Below are positions 5,899-11,809 of a stretch of DNA of 19,220 bases, one piece after another. Made by a program: the position numbers and the translations under genes. The stretch is from Clostridiales bacterium (GTDB taxonomy: Bacteria; Bacillota; Clostridia; Christensenellales; Aristaeellaceae): the NCBI GenBank assembly GCA_004556985.1, contig SFFC01000030.1, positions 1 to 19,220 on the forward strand, in the 5' to 3' direction. The stretch's first letter is position 1, and every line of letters begins with the position of its first letter. The notes below the pieces were generated by a model. That model was not told where the DNA came from and searched no databases. It worked only from the letters and a program-made list of their open reading frames with translations.

Positions 5899-6105
5899 AT
5901 GACCAACCATCTGGAGGCGCTGCGCAAGGCGCGCGGCATCCGGCAGGAGGATCTGGCGCAGGCGCTGGGCGTTTCGCGCCAGACGATCATTTCGCTGGAG
6001 AAGGGGAAGTACAACCCGTCTCTGGCGTTGGCGTTCAGGCTGGCGCGGTATTTCGCGCTGCCGATTGAAGAGATCTTTGACGATTCGGACGAGAATGACC
6101 GCTGA
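5899..6105 (+). CDS. Small XRE-family HTH transcriptional regulator, 68 aa
   Basis: This is a minimal Cro/CI-type DNA-binding protein consisting almost only of an HTH_3 domain at about residues 5-59. The core DLAQALGVSRQTIISLEKGK and the following YNPSLALAFRLARYF and IEEIF are typical of the very short regulators found in Firmicutes next to small membrane proteins. GAGGAG precedes ATG 5899. An out-of-frame ATG at 5895 is ignored. The gene lies 29 bases before a four-helix membrane protein and shares its promoter. It probably binds as a dimer near that promoter and represses the operon, but the operator cannot be assigned by eye. The ligand or signal is unknown. Confidence 0.92.
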   Translation: MTNHLEALRKARGIRQEDLAQALGVSRQTIISLEKGKYNPSLALAFRLARYFALPIEEIFDDSDENDR

Positions 6106-6134
6106 CGCGGGAGAGAGAAAAGAGGAACATCGAT

Positions 6135-6569
6135 ATGAAATGCAAGCTGACGGAAAAGAAGAGCATGACGGTGCTGCTAATTGCGGGATTGATTCTGCTG
6201 ATTGCGGGCTTCGGCGCGGCCAGGATGCTGCCCGAGGAGCAGCATCTGGCGACGCGGCTGGCGGGCTTCGTGTCGGGCATCGGCGGCGCGTTTGCCGCGA
6301 TCGGCGCGGTCGTGCTGATCCGGCGCGCCGTGATCGGCGAGGAACGGGCAAAGGACAGCGAGCTCTCCATGCAGGACGAGCGCGGGCAGATGATCGCCTA
6401 CCGGGCGCAGAGCCTGCTGGCGATCGCGGCGGTGCTCTCGCTGTGCGTGGTCATCGTCGTGTCGCTCGTGCGCGGGGATACGTTCATGATGCTGCTGGCG
6501 GCGGGGCTGTGTCTCGTGTCCGCGGCGGTCAAGGCGGGCGCGCTCTGGTTCTACGGAAAGAGGATGTAA
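6135..6569 (+). CDS. Four-helix membrane protein paired with an XRE regulator (DUF2178-like), 144 aa
   Basis: A small integral membrane protein with helices at about 12-29, 42-63, 93-112 and 116-140. A polar loop between helices 2 and 3 contains MQDERGQMIAYRAQS. The DER...A motif before helix 3 is typical of small Firmicute membrane proteins annotated as DUF2178 or DUF3796 and encoded beside short XRE regulators. The exact Pfam family is a guess. ATG 6135 has AGAGGA eight bases upstream. Its role is not established; the pairing suggests a membrane stress or peptide-sensing function, which is inference only. A hairpin follows the stop codon and closes the two-gene operon. Confidence 0.85.
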   Translation: MKCKLTEKKSMTVLLIAGLILLIAGFGAARMLPEEQHLATRLAGFVSGIGGAFAAIGAVVLIRRAVIGEERAKDSELSMQDERGQMIAYRAQSLLAIAAVLSLCVVIVVSLVRGDTFMMLLAAGLCLVSAAVKAGALWFYGKRM

Positions 6570-6574
6570 ATCCA

Positions 6575-6616
6575 CGGCGGCCGGAGGAAATCACTGAACC
6601 CCGGCCGCCGCGTCTT
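6575..6616 (+). terminator. Terminator-like hairpin after the XRE operon
   Basis: A perfect 10-bp stem, CGGCGGCCGG (6575-6584) with CCGGCCGCCG (6601-6610), has a 16-nt loop and a short, weak T-containing tail. It directly precedes the promoter of the hydrolase gene. Confidence 0.65.
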
Positions 6617-6644
6617 GTGCAACCCCTCCCGGGTGCGATATAAT
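6615..6644 (+). promoter_or_regulatory. Promoter of the hydrolase-oxidoreductase operon
   Basis: A perfect TATAAT at 6639-6644 follows a poor -35 (TTGTGC at 6615-6620) at 18 bases. The leader is about 25 nt, consistent with ATG 6677. Confidence 0.65.
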
Positions 6645-6676
6645 AGAAGCAGAGAACGGAAACGGAGGGATTGCGG

Positions 6677-7642
6677 ATGACAGAGCTTGTCCGTGAAGAG
6701 AATTATGAACGGCTGATGCGCAAGGTCGTCGAGCCGGGGCTCGCGGCGATGCGCGAGGAGATCGAGATGCCGCTCTCGGGTGGCGGAACGCTGCACGCGG
6801 AGGTCTACAACAGGCTCGATGCCGATCGCGCCGTGATCATCCTGCACGGATACACGGAGTCGGCGGAGAAGTTCCGGGAGATGGCGTGGTATTTCATCCA
6901 CGCAGGCTTCAGCGTCTTTGCGATGGATCACCGGGGGCATGGGCGCTCCGTGCGCGCGCTGGAGGACACGTCCATCACGCATGTCGAGCATTTTGCCGAT
7001 TACCTGCACGACCTGGAGGAATTCATGGAAAAGGTCGTGCGCCCGAGGATGCAGGGCGGGACGCTCTGCCTCTACGCGCATTCGATGGGCGGCGCGGTGG
7101 GCGCCTTTGCGCTGATGGAGCATCCCGACTGGTTTGCCCGCGCCGTGCTGACCGCGCCGATGATCGCGCCGGTTTCAAAGCCGCTGACGCCGGGTCTGGC
7201 GCGCGCGATGGCCGGCGCCATGTGCGCACTGGGGCAGGGAAAGCGGCGCGCGTTCATCGGCAAGCCGTTTGACCCTGAGAGCGAGACGCTGGAGACTTCC
7301 TGCTCGACCAGCCGGGCGCGGTTTGACTACTACGAGCGCAAGCGGGTGGAAAACCGGCATCTGCAGAACTGCTCGCCGACCTACGGCTGGGTGCGCGAGG
7401 CCGTGAGCGTCACGCGCAAACTGCTCGACCCGCAAAACGATGCGAAAATCGTGACGCCGCTGCTGCTGTGCCAGGCCGGGCTCGACACGATCGTCTGTTT
7501 GCCGGAGCAGGAGCAGTTTGCCGCGCAGGTCAAGGGCGCAAAGCTCATCCGCTACGAGACGGCGCGCCACGAGATCTACAATTCGACCGACGACGTCATG
7601 GAGCGCTATGTGGACGACGTGATCGGCTTCCTGTCCGAGTGA
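6677..7642 (+). CDS. Alpha/beta hydrolase, lysophospholipase/monoacylglycerol lipase-like, 321 aa
   Basis: This is a serine esterase of the PldB/monoacylglycerol lipase group. The oxyanion region is ILHGYTESAEK (55-65), MDHRGHGRS (83-91) is typical of lysophospholipases, and the nucleophile elbow AHSMGG gives S136. The acid is D270 in QAGLD and the base is H298 in TARHEIYN, so the triad is complete. There is no signal peptide, so it is probably cytoplasmic or membrane-associated, cleaving monoacylglycerols or lysophospholipids. ATG 6677 follows GGAGGG at seven bases. The in-frame TTG at 6671 is less well placed. An oxidoreductase gene follows after 29 bases on the same transcript; a functional link is not obvious. 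Substrate assignment is only to the family level. Confidence 0.9.
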   Translation: MTELVREENYERLMRKVVEPGLAAMREEIEMPLSGGGTLHAEVYNRLDADRAVIILHGYTESAEKFREMAWYFIHAGFSVFAMDHRGHGRSVRALEDTSITHVEHFADYLHDLEEFMEKVVRPRMQGGTLCLYAHSMGGAVGAFALMEHPDWFARAVLTAPMIAPVSKPLTPGLARAMAGAMCALGQGKRRAFIGKPFDPESETLETSCSTSRARFDYYERKRVENRHLQNCSPTYGWVREAVSVTRKLLDPQNDAKIVTPLLLCQAGLDTIVCLPEQEQFAAQVKGAKLIRYETARHEIYNSTDDVMERYVDDVIGFLSE

Positions 7643-7671
7643 ACGGAATCCTGCGCAAAGGAGACGAGAGC

Positions 7672-8733
7672 ATGGAAAAGATTCGTTTTGCCGTGGCGGG
7701 CTCGGGCTGGCGCGCGCGGTTCTATCTGCGCGCGGCGCAGCAGCTGCCGGAATGCTTCGAGCTGACAGGCGTGCTCTGCCACAGCGCGCAGGGGGCAAGG
7801 GCGCTGGCCAAGGAGACGGGCGTGAAGACATGCACGACGCTGGGGGCGCTGCTGGCGGATTCGCCGGCGTTTGTCGTCTCCTGCGTGCGCAAGGCCGCGA
7901 TGCCGGAGATGGTGACGCTGCTGCTCAAGGCGGGCGTGCCCGCACTGAGCGAAACGCCGCTGGCGACGGACATCTCGACGCTACGCTCGCTTGATGAGAC
8001 GCAGCGGCGGACGGGCACGGCGCTTGAGCTGGCCGAGCAGTATTTCCTCTGGCCGACGCATCAGGCGCGGCGCACGCTGATCGATCGCGGGCTGCTCGGG
8101 CAGGTGACCAGCTGCGCGCTGTCGATGATGCACGATTATCACGCGGTCAGCATGCTGCGCTTCTACCTGGGCGAGGAGAAGGGCGATGTGCAGATCCGGG
8201 CGCGGCGCGTGACCTCGCCCATCGTCAAGACGGGCGACCGCTCCGGGCTGATCGCCGGCGGGCCGGTCGAGGAGGAAAAGCGCGTGCTGGCACAGCTGAC
8301 CTATGCCGACGGCCGCCTGGGCCTGTACGACTTCGCGGGCACGCAGTATCACAGCGCGATCCGCAGCAGCCATCTGCGCATCCTGGGCACGCGGGGCGAG
8401 ATCTTCGACGACGACGTCCGCTGGGTCGATGCGCAGGGCCGGCCGCAGCAGGAGAGGCTTCAGGTCGAGCGCGACCGCATGAGCGGCACGGTGCGCGCCG
8501 TCAGCTTCCTGGGCGAGCGTCTGTATGAAAACCCGTTCCGCGCGGATGTGACGATGAGCGAGGACGAAATCGCCGTGTGCAGCGTGCTTGAGCGCATGGG
8601 CGAAACCCTGCGCACGGGCCAGCCCTTCTATCCGCTGGCGCATGCGTTCCGCGACGCCTATATCGCTTGCCTGATGGCGGGCGCCGCCGACGAGGACGGG
8701 CGGATTCACACGGTCGCGATGGACTGGGACTGA
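7672..8733 (+). CDS. Gfo/Idh/MocA-family oxidoreductase, 353 aa, with ETP in place of EKP
   Basis: An NAD(P)-dependent sugar or sugar-acid dehydrogenase-like protein. The N-terminal Rossmann fold opens with IRFAVAGSGWRARFY (4-18). A C-terminal alpha/beta domain follows, with a substrate-region histidine in the MHDYHAV block. The family's EKP motif, whose lysine assists catalysis and cofactor binding, reads SETPLA here (E94-T95-P96). The enzyme therefore belongs to a divergent subgroup that may use another residue, or it may bind without turning over. ATG 7672 follows AAAGGAG at good distance. It is co-transcribed with the upstream hydrolase and ends at a simple terminator. The substrate cannot be predicted. 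Family membership is secure and activity is uncertain. Confidence 0.88.
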   Translation: MEKIRFAVAGSGWRARFYLRAAQQLPECFELTGVLCHSAQGARALAKETGVKTCTTLGALLADSPAFVVSCVRKAAMPEMVTLLLKAGVPALSETPLATDISTLRSLDETQRRTGTALELAEQYFLWPTHQARRTLIDRGLLGQVTSCALSMMHDYHAVSMLRFYLGEEKGDVQIRARRVTSPIVKTGDRSGLIAGGPVEEEKRVLAQLTYADGRLGLYDFAGTQYHSAIRSSHLRILGTRGEIFDDDVRWVDAQGRPQQERLQVERDRMSGTVRAVSFLGERLYENPFRADVTMSEDEIAVCSVLERMGETLRTGQPFYPLAHAFRDAYIACLMAGAADEDGRIHTVAMDWD

Positions 8734-8735
8734 GC

Positions 8736-8760
8736 AAAACGCGGGCGGGTCAGCGTTTTT
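8736..8760 (+). terminator. Terminator after the oxidoreductase gene
   Basis: AAAACGC (8736-8742) pairs with GCGTTTT (8753-8759) across a 10-nt loop, with the T-run TTTTT at 8756-8760 forming the end of the stem and the tail. Confidence 0.65.
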
Positions 8761-8762
8761 CG

Positions 8763-8792
8763 TTGACAGGCCGGGGCTTGACGTGTTAAAGT
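8763..8792 (+). promoter_or_regulatory. Probable promoter of the nitroreductase gene
   Basis: A consensus TTGACA at 8763-8768 precedes TAAAGT (8787-8792, four of six matches) at 18 bases. A nearby TATAAG at 8792-8797 is at the wrong distance from it. The leader carries a small hairpin, GGGCATCATGCCC at 8822-8834. Confidence 0.45.
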
Positions 8793-8855
8793 ATAAGAAC
8801 TGGATTTTTGACACATCACCGGGGCATCATGCCCGCGGATCGGGAGCGAAGCGAC

Positions 8856-9572
8856 ATGTTTGAACTGAAACTGGAAAAGAACTGGTATGACGCGCTGTAC
8901 GCGCGCAGCTCTGTGCGCAAATACACGGGCGCGCCGGACAAGGAGCAGCTGGATCGCCTGGGCGTGCTCTGCCGCAAGGTGAGCTGGCAGGGCATCACCG
9001 TGCGCATGTTCAAGGGGCCGGGCCTCAAGAGCAGCATCAAGGGGACGGACGTCTACGCCGTGATCGTCGCCAAGAAGGGCACGCCAATGGAGCTGGAGGG
9101 CTACATGGGCGAGGCCATCGTGCTGGAGGCGACGGCGATGGGCCTTGGCACCTGCTGGCTGGGTGTGGGCTTCTATCCCGACGTCATCAGCCGCAACGTC
9201 AACCTGCAAAGCGACGAGGCCGTCCACTGTGTCATCGCCATCGGCAAGGCGGAGCGCCCGGCGTTTGCGCCCAAGCGCATGGACGTGCAGAAGCTCTGCG
9301 GCAAGACGGAGGAGCAGCTCGCCGCGCTCGGCACCTGGCAGAAGGAGGCCGTGCTTGCGGCGCGCGTTGCGCCCAGCGCGATGAACCAGCAGCCCTGGAA
9401 GCTCGAGGCCGAAAGCGTGGGCGTGTCGATCCTTGAGCGCTCGGTGCTCTACAAGAAATACGCGCCGCTGGACCGCGGCATCTGCATGCTGCATGCCGCC
9501 GTGGGCGCGTATCACGCGGGTCGTGAGGCTGTCTTCAAGAAGACGGACGGCGGCTATCTCATGCGGGCGTAA
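8856..9572 (+). CDS. Nitroreductase-family FMN protein, 238 aa
   Basis: A protein of the putative TM nitroreductase type, in which two half-domains are joined in one chain. The FMN-binding start ARSSVRKYTG lies at about 16-25. The block EAIVLEATAMGLGTCWLGVGF is the classic central region of nitroreductases. A later segment, APSAMNQQPWKLE, again resembles the flavin-contact SxxNxQPW motif. It probably catalyses NAD(P)H-dependent two-electron reduction of a nitro, quinone or flavin-like substrate in the cytoplasm; the natural substrate is unknown. ATG 8856 has GGGAG about nine bases upstream. The in-frame ATG at 8829 lies in the leader hairpin and has no proper SD. It appears to be a single gene with its own promoter and a terminator-like hairpin after it. 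Confidence 0.88.
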   Translation: MFELKLEKNWYDALYARSSVRKYTGAPDKEQLDRLGVLCRKVSWQGITVRMFKGPGLKSSIKGTDVYAVIVAKKGTPMELEGYMGEAIVLEATAMGLGTCWLGVGFYPDVISRNVNLQSDEAVHCVIAIGKAERPAFAPKRMDVQKLCGKTEEQLAALGTWQKEAVLAARVAPSAMNQQPWKLEAESVGVSILERSVLYKKYAPLDRGICMLHAAVGAYHAGREAVFKKTDGGYLMRA

Positions 9573-9606
9573 CCCGCGCAGGGACGCACAAAACCCACAT
9601 AAAGCC

Positions 9607-9643
9607 ATCCTCCTTGGGGAAGCTATTCCCGAAGGAGGATTTT
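9607..9643 (+). terminator. Terminator-shaped hairpin that contains the SD of the DUF421 gene
   Basis: ATCCTCCTT (9607-9615) pairs with AAGGAGGAT (9632-9640). After one G-G mismatch, GGGAA (9617-9621) pairs with TTCCC (9626-9630) around a GCTA loop. TTTT follows at 9640-9643, so the shape fits an intrinsic terminator for the nitroreductase gene. The 3' arm holds AAGGAGG, the ribosome binding site for ATG 9648. Folding would therefore both stop transcription and hide the SD. Confidence 0.8.
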
Positions 9644-9647
9644 CCTT

Positions 9648-10373
9648 ATGCTCAATGGTTTCCTGAGAACGGCCATCCTGTTTTTCGTGACGACGGTCGT
9701 GCTGCGGCTGATGGGCAAGCGGCAGCTGGCGCAGCTGCAGCCCTATGAGGTAGTCATCACGCTGATGATCTCCGACCTGGCGACGCAGCCGATGAGCGAC
9801 GTCGAGATCCCGCTGTTGGGCGGCGTGATCTCCATTCTGACGCTGCTGCTGCTGCACAGCCTGCTCAGCGTGCTTGCGTTTTGCAGCATCCGTCTGCGCC
9901 GGATCATCTGCGGGCGGCCAAGCGTGCTCGTGCGGGACGGCAAGATCTGCGAAGGGGAGCTGCGCAGGCTCTGCTTCGACCTCTCCGACCTGATGGAGGG
10001 CATCCGTACCAACGGTGTGCTCGGTCTGCAGGAGACGGGCAGCGTCGTGCTGGAGACCAATGGTGCGCTGAGCGTCTTCCCCTCGGCGGACAGCCGGCCC
10101 CCGACGCGGCAGGAGCTGGGCATGCCGGGGCGCTATGACGGCATCCCGCTGACGCTGATCCTCGACGGGAAGCTGCAGTCGCGGACGATGCGCATCGCGG
10201 GGCTTGACGAGGGCTGGCTCAGAAGGCTTCTGCAGGGACAGGGCATTGAGCGGGACGCCGACGTGCTGCTGGCGGCGCTGGATACGCAGGGCATGCTGCT
10301 GGTGCAGGAGCGGGGCGAGGCGGGGCGGCTGCTGACGATTCCTGCGGTCAGCGAGGACAAGGTGAGGTGGTAG
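9648..10373 (+). CDS. DUF421 (YetF-family) membrane protein, 241 aa
   Basis: The N terminus has three hydrophobic segments (about 3-20, 28-45 and 52-76), including LRLMGKRQLAQLQPYEVVITLMISDLATQPM, the hallmark of DUF421/YetF proteins. The rest is a cytoplasmic alpha/beta domain with GRPSVLVRDGKI and the RRLCFDLSDLMEGIR region typical of the family. In Bacillus relatives the family is linked to spore or membrane functions, but its biochemical role is unknown. ATG 9648 follows GGAGG, which lies inside the hairpin at 9607-9640, so translation may be controlled by that fold. Only one base separates it from the DUF4363 gene, a common partner of DUF421 in Firmicutes. No separate promoter is visible, so expression may depend on read-through past the hairpin. 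Confidence 0.92.
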   Translation: MLNGFLRTAILFFVTTVVLRLMGKRQLAQLQPYEVVITLMISDLATQPMSDVEIPLLGGVISILTLLLLHSLLSVLAFCSIRLRRIICGRPSVLVRDGKICEGELRRLCFDLSDLMEGIRTNGVLGLQETGSVVLETNGALSVFPSADSRPPTRQELGMPGRYDGIPLTLILDGKLQSRTMRIAGLDEGWLRRLLQGQGIERDADVLLAALDTQGMLLVQERGEAGRLLTIPAVSEDKVRW

Positions 10374-10374
10374 C

Positions 10375-10758
10375 ATGCGCAGGAAGCTGATGACCATATT
10401 GGCGGCGGCGCTGATTCTTGCGGCGCTGGCCGTCGCCGAGCAGCGCCTGGTGTCGCATTTCACGGACGACGCGCTGGCCAAGATATCCGTGATCCTGGAG
10501 ATGATCCGGGAGGGGGACATGGAGACGGCGCTACAAAAAGCCCGCGAGCTCGACCTGCATTGGGACGATCACGCGGGCGAATTGGAGGTGATGGTCGACC
10601 ACAGCTCGACCGACGAGGTGCGCTACGGGCTTTCGCGGCTGATCGCCGCGCTGGAAGCGGAGGATCGCGCTTCGGCGCTGATCTACGCCAGCGAGGTGGA
10701 GGGCGGCGTCGAGCATGTGCGCGAGCGGCAGGAATTCTCGATTCAGAATCTGCTCTGA
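10375..10758 (+). CDS. DUF4363-family protein, 127 aa
   Basis: A small protein with one N-terminal membrane segment (about 7-21, a signal anchor), followed by an all-helical extracytoplasmic domain of about 100 residues rich in Glu, Asp, Arg and Leu. Family features are the Trp-Asp-Asp-His stretch (LDLHWDDH) and the acidic DEVRYGLSRLIAALEAED helix. It starts one base after the DUF421 stop, with an AGGTGAGG SD inside the upstream gene, so the two are translationally coupled. DUF421-DUF4363 pairs occur in many spore-forming Firmicutes and probably act together at the membrane; the function is unknown. It ends seven bases from the end of the convergent HD-domain gene, with no room for a terminator. 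Confidence 0.88.
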   Translation: MRRKLMTILAAALILAALAVAEQRLVSHFTDDALAKISVILEMIREGDMETALQKARELDLHWDDHAGELEVMVDHSSTDEVRYGLSRLIAALEAEDRASALIYASEVEGGVEHVRERQEFSIQNLL

Positions 10759-10765
10759 CGCGGGG

Positions 10766-11338
10766 TTACATCGCTTCCATCTCGCTGATAATTGCCGCCT
10801 CGTCGAGCTTCATGGCCTCCAGCGTGCGCAGCAGCAGGTCATCCAGCTCCCAGCCCAGAAGCTCCGCGCCCTGCGCGATGACCTCACGGGAGCAGCCGGC
10901 GGCGAAGCCCTTCGACTTGTATTTTTTCTTCAGGCTCTTGAGGTCCATATCCGTGATGCTGCCGGAGGGGCGCATCTTGGCGCAGGCGCCGATCAGGCCG
11001 GTCAGCTCGTCGCAGGCGAAGAGCACCTTTTCCATCTCGTGCTCCGGGGCGACGTCCGTGCAGATGCCATAACCGTGGCAGACGACGGCGTGAATCAGGC
11101 GCTCGTCCGCGCCGCCGTCGCGCAGAAGCTCGACGCATTTGACGCAGTGCTGCTCGGGCCATTGCTCAAAGTCGATGTCGTGCAGCAGGCCGACGATGGC
11201 CCAGAAATCGGCCTCCTCGCCGTAACCGAGGGAATCAGCCATCCGGCGCATGACCTTGGAGACCGTCAGCGCGTGGCAGAGGTGGAAGGGCTCGCTGTTG
11301 TACTTACGCAGCAGCGCAAGGGCTTCTTCGTAGGACAT
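10766..11338 (-). CDS. HD-domain phosphohydrolase, 190 aa
   Basis: A metal-dependent HD-superfamily protein. Candidate metal ligands are H22, the H53-D54 pair in GLLHDID, then H83 or H88 in HAVVCHGYG, and an Asp in FACDELTGLI. This is the small stand-alone HD hydrolase type common in Clostridia, likely cleaving a nucleotide or other phosphate ester in the cytoplasm; the substrate is unknown. ATG 11338 follows AAAGGAG, about nine bases away. Its leader of about 140 nt is driven by a consensus promoter and consists mostly of a diverged copy of the structured repeat found three times in front of the FNT gene. It is convergent with the DUF4363 gene with only seven bases between stops, so the two transcripts probably overlap. 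Confidence 0.9.
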   Translation of the reverse strand: MSYEEALALLRKYNSEPFHLCHALTVSKVMRRMADSLGYGEEADFWAIVGLLHDIDFEQWPEQHCVKCVELLRDGGADERLIHAVVCHGYGICTDVAPEHEMEKVLFACDELTGLIGACAKMRPSGSITDMDLKSLKKKYKSKGFAAGCSREVIAQGAELLGWELDDLLLRTLEAMKLDEAAIISEMEAM

Positions 11339-11358
11339 GATGGTTCTGCTCCTTTACT

Positions 11359-11449
11359 CTGAAAGTCCCTCTGCAAAGCTCTGGCCTCGACCGCGAAGCA
11401 GCGGGACTTTCATCACTTGGTCGGAAATGCAACCGGCATCATGCCGGTT
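11359..11449 (-). repeat. Structured leader repeat, diverged fourth copy upstream of the HD-domain gene
   Basis: The map is the same as in the FNT leader: left arm GAAAGTCCC at 11361-11369, right arm GGGACTTTC at 11403-11411, palindrome CCGGCATCATGCCGG at 11433-11447. Distances from the left arm (42 to the right arm, 72 to the palindrome) equal those of units 1-3, and the gap to the start codon is again 22 bases. Relative to GTAAATCCC/GGGATTTAC, two base pairs have changed on both sides, preserving the nine-pair stem. Conserved unpaired blocks include GCAAAGCT and GGCCTCG. Confidence 0.88.
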
Positions 11450-11484
11450 TTGATGTGAATCGTGGAAAAATGGAAATCGAGTGT

Positions 11485-11513
11485 ATTATACCAGCGGCAT
11501 TCCGGTGTGTCAA
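11485..11513 (-). promoter_or_regulatory. Consensus sigma-A promoter of the HD-domain gene
   Basis: On the minus strand, TTGACA (11513-11508) and TATAAT (11490-11485) are 17 bases apart, with TGG just before the -10 (extended -10 type). Transcription from about 11478 gives a leader of about 140 nt containing the repeat copy. Confidence 0.92.
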
Positions 11514-11641
11514 TGCACGGCGGACAGGGGGGACATCGATACGAATATGAAAGAAAAAAACAGATTAATTCAAAAAATGCTTAAAAATGAAAAGAAAAGA
11601 GATGGAATGGGAGTTTTTTATAAATTGATTTGCAAAATGAC

Positions 11642-11670
11642 TTGACAGTCTGAGACACAGGTCGTATAAT
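11642..11670 (+). promoter_or_regulatory. Consensus sigma-A promoter of a small RNA
   Basis: TTGACA at 11642-11647 and TATAAT at 11665-11670 have a 17-base spacer. The AT-rich A-tracts at about 11545-11640 could act as UP elements. The bases after the -10 are GC-rich (CTCGCG). No coding region follows on this strand before the terminator at 11772. Confidence 0.9.
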
Positions 11671-11676
11671 TCTCGC

Positions 11677-11799
11677 GTCGGCAGGAAACAGCAGCCTGCC
11701 GGGGCGCGGCGGGTCTGCGCAGAGAGCCGCCGCGCGGTGTGTTTCTCTTTCTTTCTCCTCTTCATCGAATTGAGCGCCTCCGGGCGCTCTTTTCTTTTT
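11677..11799 (+). ncRNA. Candidate small noncoding RNA, about 120 nt
   Basis: This is an independent transcription unit running from the consensus promoter to an intrinsic terminator. Hairpin 1 is CGGCAGG (11679-11685) with CCTGCCG (11695-11701). Hairpin 2 is GCGCGGCGG (11704-11712) with CCGCCGCGC (11727-11735). Next comes an unpaired pyrimidine stretch, TTTCTCTTTCTTTCTCCTC (11742-11760), whose CTCCTC is complementary to the SD GAGGAG. Then follows the terminator. No SD-led ORF is present. It does not show the SRP RNA GGAA loop domain or the long 6S bubble. The architecture fits a trans-acting sRNA that blocks ribosome binding sites. It is predicted from sequence alone. Confidence 0.65.
11772..11799 (+). 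terminator. Intrinsic terminator of the small RNA
   Basis: GAGCGCC (11772-11778) pairs with GGCGCTC (11783-11789) around a TCCG tetraloop, followed by TTTTCTTTTT. The T-run is only on the plus-strand side, so it serves the small RNA. The symporter gene ending at 11810 on the minus strand gets the hairpin without a T-run. Confidence 0.9.
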
Positions 11800-11809
11800 C
11801 CGGGCAGGA

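Noticed and set aside
8822..8834. GGGCATCATGCCC in the nitroreductase leader as a fifth copy of the repeat family
   Set aside because: It shares only the 11-base palindrome core, in the opposite orientation to the leader copies, and neither the outer arms nor the conserved inner blocks are present.
8706..10520. A 604-codon open frame on the minus strand
   Set aside because: It is the shadow of the nitroreductase and DUF421 genes, both supported by family motifs.
11677..11799. The candidate small RNA as SRP RNA or 6S RNA
   Set aside because: It lacks the conserved SRP helix-8 loop and asymmetric bulge, and it has two local hairpins, not the long bulged rod of 6S RNA.
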